Shown one piece after another: positions 13,401-28,400 of a stretch of 64,000 bases of DNA; positions within the stretch are counted from its first letter, which is position 1; each line of letters begins with the position of its first letter. This stretch comes from Capitulum mitella. Taxonomy: Eukaryota > Arthropoda > Thecostraca > Pollicipedomorpha > Pollicipedidae. The notes beneath the pieces are model-generated. The model saw nothing but the letters and a program-made list of their open reading frames with translations. It had not been told where the DNA came from and made no database searches. A program made the position numbers and the translations under genes. The stretch is from NCBI GenBank assembly GCA_030062745.1, contig CP099842.1, positions 25,267,822 through 25,331,821 on the forward strand, read 5' to 3'.

Positions 13401-16400
13401 GGCTGGGCGCCGGCCCCGCGGCCACGTCTGCGCCGCTCTGACGTCGGCGGCGACACTTGGCCTGATTGCTTGCCGGGATAGGAATGTTGGGAGCTGGCAA
13501 CGCGCCGTCGAAAACGACACATCAGGCTGCGTTGATGTGCGAGCATTTGCCAAATTTTCTTTGCCCTTATTCTGATGAACTAAGTCAGAACCATGGAAAA
13601 ATAATATGCTAACTCGCTACCCAACTTTGTACGAAAAGCGAAACACGCGGGCATGTGTTAAGCACAGAACTATGAATATGACCTCAGAAGGGCATGTGCT
13701 GTTGTGAGTCTGGAATTCTCGGCGCTTGCACGGCCATCTTTGTGCAGCGTCCTTTGTTTATGCATGACGAATGTGTGCGTACTGCCGTCAGTTAAAACAT
13801 CGCGATGCCGGTTGTTTTGCTGTTAAAGTCCTTAATTTTTCTTATGATTGTCTTGGAACTTTCGGGTTCTTGTGTCTGTCATTCCACAACTTCCAGTTCT
13901 TTTCTTCAAAAAGTTTGACGTTTTGTTTGCATGGATAGCAGCGATCCACTCGCTCCATTGTTTCCCGAACTGAACAGAAAATACGGGCGCGGAAAATCTG
14001 CGGCGTCCGTTTGACTGCTTTAACAGTCGGATTCGTGAGTGACTCATATCCATGGTTACGAATGAAAAATGCGGCCATTTGTTTGGCTCAGACCACGGAC
14101 AATTAACTACCGAGGTTCATTTGTAACGCTTGCTGGGCGGCCAGCCGGAGCCTATCCGGGACGGAATCGCCGCCGGAAATGAGCATTGGCTTAGTTGGCG
14201 ATTTCTGCCGCCGAAACCGAGGCTTTTGGCTCACCGGAATAGATCTGATGCACGACTGATATGCAATGAAGACTGGCAGGAGAGATTTACTTGCCGTCTC
14301 ACTCGTGCTTAATGCATATTTTTGGACATCTATTGTTCATCAGTAGGAATTTTACGGGGAAGCGATGACCCTTCGTCCGTCCATCAGATAACGCCTTGAC
14401 AATGGGCGAGAGGGGGATTGACATTAATGTACCCATCCCGTTCCATCTCTTCATTATCTAAACGACACGCCCAAGGGTGTTGCACGAAAACAAGACATAA
14501 AAACTTTAATGTCCACCAGCTTGCACCTGTGGCGAAGCTTCTGGTCTTGGCTGCTGAACTGACGGTTTTGTACCTCGTACGAACGGTCGACTGACCAGGT
14601 TATTTACACCACTGCCCTTCTTGGCCTGTCACAGGGCACATTAAAGCAAGGGTATCCGAGAAGTAACTCAATTTGCGCGGGCAATTTCAGGGAGCATAAG
14701 TTTGTCAAGAAAATCACAGGAAATCGTTTTTAAGGCAATATCAGGCATAACCAGTTTAGCTAGTCATTGGCAGATGTAGAGGCTTTTCAAACGCCGATCC
14801 AGGGGGTGACCTGGTGGGGACGTGCGACTGCTCTTTCAATGGTTTTCGATGGATTCCTTAATAGTAATGGAAATATGTTTAATGCTGGGTTCAAGAAGAG
14901 CATGCTCTCTTTTTCGCACTGTACCCCTCCTTTCCACTATCTCGGATATCTGAAGGGAATTTGTCACTTCTGCTCTGTGATCTTAACATCACTAAGTAAA
15001 CATCCGTTGTTTATTTAATCCCCAACATAACCACAAGGCGGTTGATGGTGGTTCACGCATTCTCGCTACACGAACCACCCTCCTAAACAAATGTCTGACA
15101 GTGGCCATCTGGTCTTCTTTCTTCTGTCACGCTTACCAGTTACGTGCAGCCTCCACTTTTTAAGGCCTTGGTATTAGTGACGCTTCTTCCTGGCCATCGC
15201 GATCTGCCACCCACGCGTCCTGCGGACGTCCTCGCCTGGCCGCTACACGTTTGCGCAGCCTATTCCAGTCTGGCCGGGCTGGCGAGATCAGCGACTGCGG
15301 CATATCCTGCGATCTTGTGGCGCGGACCAATTCAGTTGCGGACGCGGACACCATCAGATAGGCGGCCGGCTCGTCGCGCGTGACCGGCGCGGATGTGACG
15401 CCGGCATGACAGCTGATCAGGGATCGTTCTGCGCCTGGGCCGCTGACGCTGGCTCGCTCTGAGCTGGTGCGGCGGGTTTGGTGCAGCGCCCCCCCCCCCT
15501 CCGTCACCGTCGCCGCCGCCAGATGGCCCGGTGGCGGTCAAACAGAGCCGGCTGGAGCTAATATAGCTGGCGGCTGCTCATCGATTGATTGTCTTTTCAC
15601 GCCCTCTTCTTTCCAATCATCGGCGGCGATATCCGGCTTTGATCAGTAATAAAGGTCTATGAGCCGCCGCCCCTCCCCCTTGCCGTTTTCGTGCATTCTC
15701 CGTTATCGTCACTTCTTATTTTCTAAACGGTGTGTTCCTAAACTGAGGGCACCAAAAACGCATTTAAAATGCTGAGTTATTTCTTGTTACCTCATCGGAA
15801 CACTGGAACGCTCCGTCTGGTACGCAGACGCACAGGTATACGAATCAACGGAGGCTAACAACCTCAGATGCCTGGCCGCCTCTACATCTCTACAGAGCTA
15901 ACATCTCAAATGCCTGGCCGCCAGCCGGCTCCAACTCTACAGAGCGCGTTATATTAGACAGCACCTTACCTCAACCAGTGACCAGGACAGGTTTGGTTTC
16001 CGATCCACACTTTTCCTCATCGGATCGGGTTGAACGACCGTCGCCTGCGTCGCTGTCCTTTTGTTTGTTTGATTTCCCAGCTTGCCAGGCCCTCCCCGAG
16101 GCCATGTCTCGGCGTCCACCGGTCATTGCCGGCTATTTTCGTGCGGTTCTCACGGGTATCAGGAACCAGCGTCCAGCCCGTCACACCCGCGCGCTGTATG
16201 TATCACCGAACGTCGTCGCCCGAGTCGACGCGAGTCGTTTGCGGTGGTGGCCGGGACTGGCCGGTGCGAGCTGATGGCGGCCCATGTACTGTCTCCCAGC
16301 CGGGCGCCGAGCCGCAGACTCGATAATGGCCGCGTTGATCGGCCTGATTGTGACGGAGAGCCTGTAACGAGCCTGGCGGTCACCGCCGACCGCAGGAGCA

Positions 16401-19400
16401 CACCTGGGAACGGCCACCGAGCCTTCGGTAACCCCGGGCTCTTCATACCGCTATTTGGGGCTCGGCACGGAGACACAGAGCCCTTATTGCAGGCGCCGCT
16501 GATCAGGGCGAAGCTCCAAACATTACCCTATGCAGCCTTCGCCTGGTGGTGGAACTGGCTGTCCATTCCCCAGACCTTTCCTTCGCTCGTTCAAGACTTC
16601 CAACGCCCGGGGGCGCCGCCGTGGTCGCCTCAGGGCGAGCCGCCTGCGTGCCGGCGACTCGCCCGCGACTGTGACTGCGCCAGAGGCAGGAATTCGGGCC
16701 GCCCGAGTGGGCATACATCACGCCACGCGGCGGCGAGGGCGGGCGCTCGTTAGTGCAACGAATTAAACCTAGGCATGATCACACGGCGGCCCGGCAGTTA
16801 CGGGCAACGTCCGGCCGTACTTCACCTGATCGTTATTGGTAATCAATTTCGAATGCGCTTTGAATGTTACGCGTGAGCCGCACGGAGAACGGACGCCGTG
16901 GAGGAAGGGTTGCGTGCACCGCTGTACGGGACTAAAATAGGGAATGTGGAAAGGCCAATGCACGTTTCGTGTGACCTGAAATGGGCGGAGGAAACAGCAT
17001 ATGGCTCATAAATCGTAGCTATTAAGGCTGGAAGGAAAAGAAATGGGTTGTTTCATGGCGTGCTCACACAACAGTTCGAGGTTTAGACGTTCGCTGGAAA
17101 TAACACAAAAGTTATATTCGTCTTCAGAAAAGGTAGTCTGTTATTGCCATCCAATGACGTCTGGCCATTTGAGTTGCTGACTGACAGCTTGTTCTGTCAT
17201 TTGGCATCTTAAGGTCCTCATTTTACTTGAAATGTCTGCATATTTCCTGGCCTTTGCGTGATTATCTGCCGGTCACTGCAAATCTGCATCAAGTGGCTTG
17301 CCGATTCTCGCGGCATGATTGCTAAACGTGACATGTCTATCTGCGCCTTTTTAGCTGTCCATTTGTCATGTCCCTCCGATATGGTATTTTACGGGTATAT
17401 CTTTTTCTGTCTGTATGTCCCCGACTTTCTATTATTTTCGTACCCGCCGGGCTCCTACGGCTTATCATACTTTGTCTGCCTCCCTGGTATCTCCAACAGA
17501 ATGTCTCCATTGTGTCTGAGTCTACCAGTCACCTCCATCTAGCAGTAAATGTCCGTGTCTCTACAGCCGTCCGTGTTCCAAGTGCCTCCCCTGCAGTCGG
17601 CCGTGGCTGCCTCGTCCACCTCTGAGAGGATCACGGCCCGTACCATCGACCGCTACTTCAGGCACGAGCTCATCTACAAGCGTAACAGGCGCATGGGCGA
17701 GCGTATCCTGGAACTGCTCTGGACTCATCCGCACACGTCATTCTTCTTCGCGTTCGGCGCAGGTCAGTGATGGGACGAGGATTTGATTTGGTGTGAAATG
17801 CGACAGCCCCGATTCGTGTCTTCGCGCCTTCCAAACTTCCGCGATTGTCCGTTGAATGTCAGAAAAGGACTTTTCGCGTGTCGAGGAGCATTCGTGCAAA
17901 CCGGCTTTCGTCAAACCACTTCGTCAACGAAGCGTTTTATCCTTCGGCCCTTTTCAACCCAGTTTTTTCGCCCATCGGACCTTGGATTTCTTACCGTGTT
18001 TGATTCCTTTGTGGTTATCTACCGTTTTCCCTTCTCATCAGGGTGATAGGTATTCGTTTGTCAGTGGCTGACGTAAGTGCGGCCGGGTAGCCCATCCTCC
18101 GGTGAAATCGAACACATGCGAAACGGTTCCGGGGCTTCATAAGCGTCGTAACCTGCGCCACGGCCTCCCATTCAAGCTTGCCGTCAAAACTGACACCATG
18201 AATGTCGCAACCGGCGAGCCACGGCCAGCAAACGCAACTCCGAGGCTCACGCGACCTCTCAAGCGGCGGCCCGGCGCCGCTCCCGCGCCACATTTGTCCC
18301 CGCCGACGCGGCACAAACTGGTATGCCGCGGCCGCCTCGGCCGGCGCCGTTCAGCCCGTCGATGGATGGCCCGGAAACAGGCGATTGCTCAGACGGCTAT
18401 CGGCCGGACGGGAACATAACCGCTGGCGGCGGCCGGCGGTGGCGCTGATACCGGCTTGATGGAGTAGCGGGCATCTTACCGCGGGGTGTGTCACGGTCTG
18501 CGTCGTGCTGGCGGTGATTTGGGTCTCGCGACGGCTGTAAAGAAAATGAACTGAAAATGGCGTGCGGCTGGGGTGCAGCAGGAACAAGCGAATGGGAACA
18601 ATTTTACAAAACGTCAACGAGATTGTGTGGGACTGTTTCGTCCGCGAAAACTTATAGTTAGATGTCTCCGGACCTGAATCGTTGTAGCATCGCTGAGCTA
18701 GGAAAAATGTTTTGTTTTTCGATTCTGTAGATCCGCCTGAAATGAAATGCTCGCTTCATTTGGCCATGCATAATTCCGGAGTTTTTGCCGAGTACATTAT
18801 GTTAATTTCCTTGTTGAAAGCTTGTCTCCCTCAGGCTAAGTAATATTTACCGCTCTGGTTCTGGTTAGGGTCGCACGACGACTGTAAACGGAATGAACCG
18901 AAAACGGCGTGAAACTTGGGTGCAGCAGGAACTAGTAAATGGGAACAGTTTTGCAAAACGTCAGCAAGATTGTTTGGGACTATTTCGCCAGTGGAAATTG
19001 GTAGTTAGATGTCTCCGAACCTAAACGGTTGTAGCACCGCTGTGCTGGGGAGAATGTTTGTTTTTCGAATCTGTAAATCCGTCTAAAATGACCTGCACGC
19101 TTCTCTTGGCCATGCAAAATTTCGCAAGTTTTCGTCCAGCGCATTATGCTACCTTCCTCGTTGAAAGTTTGTCTCCCTCAGGCTAAATAAAATTTACCCG
19201 AAACAGCGCGAACTTAATGGAGACATACATTATCAGAATCAACAGCACCCTTCGATGTTTCTCCAGACCGCAGTACTGTTATGATGTGTCTTCGTCCCGC
19301 TGATGGACGAGATCCAGTTTCGTCCCAGTTTCTTACATGGAATATTTTGCATTGAATAATCCGAACAGCGATTCGAACCAGTTCGTTCGCTCGTTTAGAC

Positions 19401-22400
19401 GGTCCCCAGATCTGTTTACGATGGTTGGTACGATTCATCCAGTGAGCCAGTGGTCTGTCTGCCTGCGCTGTTATATAACCAGCATCTGTCCCGGGCACAT
19501 AACTGTACGTGCCGCCGTACTTCTGCACGCGTGAACCAGGGAACGGGTGCTGGGACGTGCGAGGGAGGGGGACAGGCCACAGGGACTTCCGCTTTCATGT
19601 CTCGCCTATTTATCGCAAGAAAGCTTTGTCAGTCCGACAAGGTTCTTTCTTCCACTGACTTCAAGAGCTGAAAGTCACGGCCCCGGTACCATGACCTCAT
19701 TTTTCGTAATCAAATGGTACAGCTTGCAGATGGTGTGCAATATGGAGGCCTCATTCTGCAACACACTACTCCGTTGCCTCTACCAGGGGGGTTTGCCGAA
19801 GCTTGCTGTGTTGCTACTGCTCAAGCTGGACAAAAAGAAATGCGTGTTTTGAGGTTTCAAATTAGGAATTTCTAAACCGAAAAATGTTCCACACAAATGA
19901 TTTGAATGCGTTCATCGGTGCAATCAAATGCCATATTTGTCGTCACATGAAGGCTGAGTATGAAATCATGGGTCGTACGAACTATTTTTACATATTGCAA
20001 AGCTGTGAGCTTCTTCGTTCTACGACAGACAAAGCATGCTTTTTGCGAGACGAACGATACTTTTTTGCGGGCTTTCGCAGCTTCTATTTGCCCGATGTCC
20101 AATCCTGATCGGCTGGAGTATTTCAACACAATAAACGGTCGGGTGCAGCACGCACGTGCAGGCTGGCCTTGATCGCGGAGACAAACCAGATTGGCCAGCT
20201 GTGTCTCAGACGACAAAACGTGACGCAATGAACACCGAACTGTATACACGCCAAATGCGAGGCGAAAACTGGACCAGCAACGTCGACATTCGTCCTCGCC
20301 GCCAGTCACGTAATCGCAAGCATCACGGCATCCTGCTGCGAACCCCGCCGCGCCAATTAGCGCGCTGCGACATTGGCAGCCAGGGCCGGAGAGGTTTATT
20401 TTGACAGCGGGCCGGCGTGAAGCCCGTCAAAGCTGTCCCGGAGCTGGCTTCGTCCTGTGCAAGACCCGACAGGCCACCCCGCGTACCGAGCCCTGATAAG
20501 AACCTGCTCTGCGTGCACCAGTCGCCGGGAGGGTGACATATTTGGTGCGTTAGCGACGGGTCTGGCGCCGCAGACTTGCAAATGTTTGGCGCATTAGGAA
20601 ACAGCTGGCGTCGTCTGCTGCTGCACAGACGACTGGAACATTGGCAAGGGTGAAAGTGGGGACGGAAATCATTTAGGCTTTTGTAGGAACTCAAGCAAAG
20701 AAAGGCATCGCAATGGGGGCCGTGTGCGTTTGTCCCACTTCATATTCAAACAACGTTTATGCGATATTACTCGCTAGTCGCTGTGACCCCGCGATTTTCG
20801 ACGTTTTCTCTCAGTTACTGTTTATTAGCTGCCTTTTTTTGCACCGTCCAGATGTTTGCGTAATAGTCGTTAGCATTTGGTGCTTTCAACTTGCTGTAAG
20901 TCCCTCCTTGTTTTCAGTAAGCTTTCATGCAATGTTTGTGACTTAGAGTGAAGTATTCCATAAATTATTGTTGATTTTCAACTGGGCTGCCCCCCATATT
21001 TTGTGGATTTAGTCTTAGAAGGATTATAAAGTTTTCGTTATTACCACCCTGCTATCTGGTGGTCATTACAGCCGCCATTAAAATTACTGACCACATTGCC
21101 CGTTCTCAAAATTTGTCACGAATTTGCATGCATCAGATCAAAAGGTCGCGAAATTGTGAATATGCAAACAATGTTTGTGGGTGCCGATTGCAGGTCTGTG
21201 GGTGCTCGGGCGACCACAATTTGACGCAGTACTCTGCTCATGGCGATGAACTGAACGTTTCTTCCCCATTCTGCCGACCTCCTGAACGGAAATGGTTGCC
21301 GCGGACGTCGTGGGCGGCGCCTGGCGGGCGGCGGCGGGAAAGGAAGCACGCGACCTGGGCCGACATGGCCGCGGGCGACCCCCTCCGACCCGGTCTCCCG
21401 CGCCTCCCCGGTCTCTGCCCGCGCCGACCCCGACACGCCCAGCGTCTCACCCTCTTCACGATTCGCGATCGGGATGGGAGAGGTCACGAGGGTCACACCC
21501 GCCATCTGTCAGCTGATCTGGAGCAGCAGTGACGGGGGCGGGGAGTGGAGGGTTCCGCTTGCAATGTGTACCGTATGGTTCTAGAGCTGCTAGGATAGGA
21601 CTTCCAAAATGACTTATGCTATATGTTGGCCTTCAAAAGTTGCGTGATGACACCCTTGAATGAGGTATCCTCCCTCTTTCGCCGTCCGCCCATGACTATC
21701 AGGAACTGGCTGCGCAGTTGGTGAGGAGAATCCCTGCCTTCCGTTCCGGTGTGAACCGATAGGCCACGTGGATGTTGTAGATCATCGGGTTGGTGCGCCT
21801 CGTACCAACGAAAGCACGCACGGCGGCCGACCGCGCATGCAAGTCTGATGACTGTCACTCATTGAACACGCTAGATTCTGGTGAAGTCACTGGACACCAG
21901 AAATGGGACTGGTGACATCCTGGGACATTCAGCCCTGTTGAAACTGTTGATATCACGGGATGTGAACCACCTGTGGACTGATGACACCACACAACAGCCA
22001 TTATTCCAGCCTTCCTGGCATTAAATGTCACCGGCTGCAGGTTGCAGCAGAGCCCGATGCCAGCGGACACACAAATGGCTGGTTCAGCCATGAAAAGAAC
22101 GAAACAACATTGCTGAACCTCTTGAATAACTCGTCGGCCGTCTGGAGACACGATCGCACTCGTGCCAAATAGCCCTGGCTCTATTTTCAGCACGACCCAG
22201 ACGTTTCAACAGACACCAGCAAACAAACGCGAGTCGATCCGATCGCATTCTCAGCCGACGTTACGGTGTGATGACGTGCCGGAGCAACAGTTCACGCCGT
22301 GCGACCCAGCGGACCGCACGGCCCCGGCGGACCGTCCAGGCCACCTGTGACGTCACGGGCCCATTGTGCGGCGATGTTGGCCGGGCCGCGTGCCCGCGCC

Positions 22401-25400
22401 GTGCGTCAGCAAACGTGCGTGACGACCACGGGTCACGCCACCGCCCGGCCGAGAATCTCCCGAGAGAATCTCGAGACGGTCAGATTGTATCGACGCTCGG
22501 ACGGCGCGCGGACCGTGACCGTGACCGGTGACCGGTATCGGTCGACAGTGTGACCGCCGGCACCGGTCTCTGGTCCGCCAGGTCCGCGCCGCGCTGCGTC
22601 TCGCTCTCAGGCGAGATACGACGCAATCAGGTGCCAACTCGGCCGTAAACTGGGAATGGCCAGCGCGAGAGAAAACTAGAAAGAATACCCGCCCATCGTT
22701 CACGTGTCGGCGGCACGGGCCGAACCGGACCGTTTTAGAGGGTCTATATTTACCTGTTGTTAGAGGGTCTGTAGACCGAGATAGTGCAGCGCGATCTAAA
22801 CTGCTTCCAACTGCTACGAACGGGAGCGATGGAAGGGGCGAACACCGTGCCGTCGTACTGTCGGTCTCGAAAGGAACCGCTAGTGGCTTTTTCTTCACAA
22901 GCACTGGCCACGGGGAAAATGCAGTTATTGCAATTAACCACACCACGTGGTGAATTGAAAGATGTCAAGGTAAACGAAGGTCGGCCGTCTTCTGATTTAA
23001 TTTTTCCATGTTCAGCCGATCGACATCAAACGGCACTAGGCTCTAGAAAAAACTGGGGCTGAGCTTATCGTGCCCCAACAAAGGCCGGTTTTTTAAACTT
23101 GAGATCACCAGAGCATATTGCTGGTAGCGTTTAGGATGGGAAATAGACACTTTTCATTCGTGGACTGCGGTGAGTGCGGAGTGAACCTTGGACATTTTAA
23201 AGGCAACCAGCAGCATGTTGTCTTCAGACGCGGCTATTTTCCACGCCGCTAATCGGTTCAGTGGTCTCATTTATTTCGTGTGTTCCGCTTGGTGCAGTGC
23301 GAAAAGGAAGGGCCGTGGTGAATGGTTTGGCTGACCCGTAATTTAAGGCTCCTTTTCATTCTAGGAAAATGTCCATTGCGGAACTGGTGACGCTTTGGCC
23401 ATAATTTCTTCAAGCTTGCGCTAAAAAGATAACCTTGAAACCCGTAAACACGTTAATATTATCAACGTCTTTGAAATAAGAATCAGTGTCGGTTTGTTGC
23501 TCATGGGACTTCAGTGTGGCCGTTTGAAATAGATTAAATTAACGCAATAGTTTTAACAGTCTAATAGTTTTAATTAATGCACCAAACATTTGGCATTCAT
23601 AACCAATGTCTTCTTGACATAACTCCGATGGACGTCTACAAGTTAAAGTAAAGGCAAACCACCTTGTGGAAAATTTGGTTTGATACATAAAGTCCGTGTC
23701 ATAAAATATTAGAGACTGGAAGCTTTGTGCGCCGCTCTGTAAAATGTTGAGTTACGTCATTACCACGTGCCTCCTCATTTGGATTCATTGACCGCTTGCT
23801 AAGGATATAGCAAAATGGCTAAACCCTGTCAGGGCTGCATTGTTGAATGTCAATAGGATGTGTGGTACATCGTCCTAGGGCATAACCGTTCCATTATTCT
23901 GTTTATGGAAGGCTATATGGCCGTGTAAACAATGCATCAGGCCGAACAACATCGATTGCACCCAGGCTCCTAATGGCATCACAAATTGTTCTTTCATGTT
24001 GTGTAGGCTGACTGAATTTCTTTAATTTCTTTGGCGCATTTCATTGATTCAGTTTACATCTCGCAGCATGCAAAGAGCACAGCGGGTATTCACCGACCTA
24101 TTTTCTGCAGAAATGTTACTAGCATGTCATGTCCGTTGATGGAAGTCGAGCTTGTTCTTGAAACTACTCTGTTCTTATTTCAAAACTACCTCTGCGTCGT
24201 CTGTGCCAGTATTTAAAAGTAGCATAAAGATCTATGTTTGGGGGTTGGAACACTTCGGTCTCGGTGGCGCATGCCATGTTGGGCTTAATTGCAGTTATGC
24301 TCAATGTGACGCAAAGTGACCGAGAGCTACGTATCACGGTATTTGGTAGTCGGTGCTAGCGATTTTGGTGGTCCCTTCAACATTCGTCATTTTGCCCGAT
24401 ATTCGATACTTTTTACTTACCACATTTCAACTGCTGCCGCAGTCGTCTTAGATATTTTACGTCAACCAAAATGCATACATATTCATTTGCAAATCCAGGA
24501 TTTAAGAACAGCCGGGGGGTCTTGACAGCCAGCCAGTTGACTATCGCTCACCTGACTGTTGTCAGTGTTAAAAATCGCGAACAGGGGACACCTGCATTCC
24601 CCTTCCCCTCCCGTCCTGACAGATCTGCGCTTGATGTTAGCATGTCCATACCAGTCAGCCAATTTTATCGAAATTTGACTACAAACGGCGGCGACAGTAC
24701 TAGGTATCCTCATAGGTCCTGTGTTTTATCGCAACCTCGAGAGGTAAGGTGGTAGTAACGAGGACAGTTTTGAGTTGGATCAAGAGGGCAGTGCGTTTTG
24801 TCAAATGTCGTATGTTACCAAGCAGTGTTACAATTATTGCTGGCGGCATGAACCTGGGAAGGAAAGTTAAATATATCCATCACACGCTACGCCGGGAAAA
24901 TGACCAGCTGACGCAACTGGACAAACGATTTTCCCGGCAAATGCTCAGAAACTCCCCGCCGGCGCCAGCTGTAGTCGCAGTCAGTGGAGTCCTCCACTGC
25001 TTCAGCACGTTTGATGTTGTGCGCTGACGTCTGGTGGTGTTGTGTCGGCGCTGCACCGTGAAAAATCACCCCGTCGAGCCGCCTTTGAGCGTTCCCGGTT
25101 TGATCAGTCCCACCGCAGCGTGGGCGTCGTTCGTCACAGCCGCCCGACTCACCCGCCGGGCTCTAATGGGCGTGAGAGACGAGGTGCGCTCAGATCTCCA
25201 GCGTGCGGCGCCTCTCCGATAAAGCCCGGCTCGTTAGGAGACGGACCGCCGAGGCGAGCCGCTGCCTGACGTTCCGACCTCGCGGCCTGTCGTCCGGCGC
25301 CGGGGAGGGACGCTCGCTCCGCGGGTCGGCCGTGTCGCGTGACGGGTCTCCCCGCGGAAGGCTGGCGCCAGCCGCGCTGTTCATTGTCAGCTGGGGTCGC

Positions 25401-28400
25401 CACTGGCAGACTTTTCGCACGGTAACCGTAAAGAGGTCGCGGTTAGAGTGGTAGTGAGGTCGTCAGCTAGCACTGCCTCTTATCTAACAGAGGGAAAGGG
25501 CCTGCAGTTTAGGATAGTGGACTCCTGGCTTTCGCTACGGTCGCTGTATTGATGTCGGCTTTAATCCGTTTCGCAAAGTAGCCAGTGAGATGTATTTGAT
25601 CAACTTCTCAGTACTCCTAACAGTTTTGTTTTTTTTCGCAGAAACTGCTACGCTGCGGCGCCTGTCCGTATGAACAACCTGATCTCTCGTGTTTCTTTTT
25701 GGGGGTCATATTACTAGTGGAATTAACTTCCTGATCACTATCACTTGATATCTATGGCACTCTCACCGAGCCCGTTGTGCTTAATATTCTGACAGCGTGT
25801 TTATCGTGGAGTTTCATCGGTGCGCTGTTTGTCGCGGACGACTGGTGTGAATGACTTTTAGTGAAGCCAACAGTGACTTTCACTTCATCTGATATGTGGG
25901 ATGTTATTGGGCAGACAGCAACAACAGATGGCTGGTATTTTCTGCCGGTGACATAGCCAGAACTTTTCATCAAAAGAGCTCCTGCATTACAGTTTTTGTG
26001 CGGATAATAACTATGCCAATGGACATTATTCATTGTTAATCTTTTCTCCGTTGATGGTGGCAATGCCTCTTTACTGATGTTTTGAACTTAAAGACCGCAT
26101 GTACAACTCTTAGTCGTGGGGCAGTCACGGGAAAAATGTTGCCTATTTCATGAGAGGCTTACGCCTCCTTTCATCTGCGCTTCTCAGATCTTCCGCTACA
26201 CCATGCGGATGATGCGTGAAAAAATGTTTCTCTGAAATCTTGTTTACTACCTGTCGTTTATAAAAAGAAATACGCACCTGTTTTTAGAAATTATTCGTCA
26301 GAAGAATCCACCAATGATAATGATGGCCTGCATCCATCACTAAATGAGCAGATTTTGGATATGCGAATTTTCTGACGCATAATCTTTCCATGTTGCCGAA
26401 CCACGTATGTGACGTTGTCATATATGCCGTTGCTTTTAGCAGCCTTTTTCCAGTCAGTCATTTTGCCGGGTCTTTACTGCCAAAACAGCAGAGGTTGTCG
26501 GCTCTCTCGTGTTTGGTCGTTTTCCGAGCCGGAACGGGCGCCTTGTTTCCAGTCAGTTCTCTGATGAATCATCTCCCCTCTCTGTCACTGTAATCGGTTT
26601 CGTATGACAGGTCAGCGATAGGACCGGTTCCGGCCCAAGTGCACGAGAACGCGAGAAATCGGTCATCATTGATCGATTGGCCGCGGCTGTCCAAGCCTTA
26701 GTATTGGATCTGAGCTATCCCTGGTTTATGCTGTTTAGCTTTTTCCCTGGGGACCGGGTGGCCTTAAACGTCCAGTCCAGCTCTCGGAAGCAATGGCAAA
26801 TCCCGTTTGACGTTAAATGATTCCCGTGTTTGCAGCGTGTTATTCGCCGAGAAACCACGATTATCCGTCGGATTTTTTTACTTTTGAAGATCGTTATTTG
26901 TGGCCATATGGTTGGTCGCTTTGGAACCGTTTTGTTCAAAACTTGTGGAGCCGATTGTAACGGGACTGCGTTCTACCGGTGTTATCCAGAGTCATTTTCA
27001 AGGATTCCTAGTTTTCTGCGAGAGTCTCTCTTTCGCCGGATAAGCGTCACACAGACAGGCGTGACGCCGCCTGTAGAGACGCCACGATCGCGTGATTGCC
27101 CGTGGGAATATCACTATGACGGATACTAGAGCGTGCTAATCGGGTCGCAGCATATGCAGCAGTGTGCCGAAATGCACTGATGTAGCGTCGGACGGATGCG
27201 ACTTTGAGGCAGTCAGTGCGGTCTTCGTTCCCACGAACTATCTGGCTTCTTGACGTGAAACAGATCGAGAAAGACATGGAAAGTGGATGTCGTTTACAGG
27301 ATGCGATGGTTTTCTGTAAAACTGAAAGCAAATATAAGTTATCTTGAAACCAAAGTTTGGCAGTGTTTTTCTGCAATAACTCAGACGTAACGAGATCACG
27401 AACTGCTTTGTTCCCTGTCGTATTTTCTGTCACGAAGTTTTGTGATATGGCAAACGACTCGTTAGACCTTGGATCCTCAATCATTTGATCGTACCCTTTG
27501 AACTTGTTACGTAAGACCAGGAATGAGATGAAATCAAACCATTCTTTCCAACGCAGCTCAGTGGTGGTTCAGTTTCGTTTCTGAGAATCCTACTCTTTTT
27601 ACCTGTGCCGTTTGATCTGAGACCAAACCATCCATCCGACTTTTGCGTCATTTTATAGACACAGATAATTCTGCGTTTGCCTGAAAGCACTTGTTTATGA
27701 TTGGGCATAACTTGTGAACTTGTGAGAGGAAAAGACGATTCCTTTCTGTCTGATTATGTGGAAAAAAATGTCGTCCTGCCGATCAGCGAGGCAATAGAAG
27801 CGTGCTATTGTGTTATTTTCCCCAGTCATGCGGCTCCGCGACTCAAAATCTGCCAGTAACCAGTCAGTCACTCTCTCCTGTGATGCATTACCGTACCGAT
27901 CTCAGATAGACCCAGATGTGGAGGAAACGTTATGACTGATAGATATGCAGGTAGATACGAAAATATGGACTCTGGAAGGCTGGGAAGGAGAGAGAGGCGG
28001 CCCGGTAGATAAATGCTTCTAGTTTGATCAGCAGTGCCATCTCGTGAGGAGAATACAAAGTTTGTTGAACAATCGTCAGTGGACAATGACCCCATCTCAG
28101 TGGTTCTCTGCCACTATGCCGGCCGTGCGCTGACGGTCATACCTAGCCCAGAACTCCGCAGAATACCACGGAAAACGTTTGCAGTGCATCACACACCTGC
28201 AAACCGTGACAAAACTCCTTTTAAACAGGTCAGCAATCACGCTAGAGCCGGCATTGCCCCGACAGAACGGTCAGGCCGATGTCGTCAGTCAGACTTGCTG
28301 TCTGTGAGAGCTAAACACGTCCGACCCCTGTCACGCTCGGCCTCAGGGTCGGTGATGGCCCGTCAGGGCTCTGCCATGCACAGCCTCAGGGTCGGTACAG

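Noticed and set aside
12639-13481. 280-codon plus-strand open frame
   Set aside because: Same signs of a chance frame in CpG-rich intronic DNA; several competing frames overlap it.
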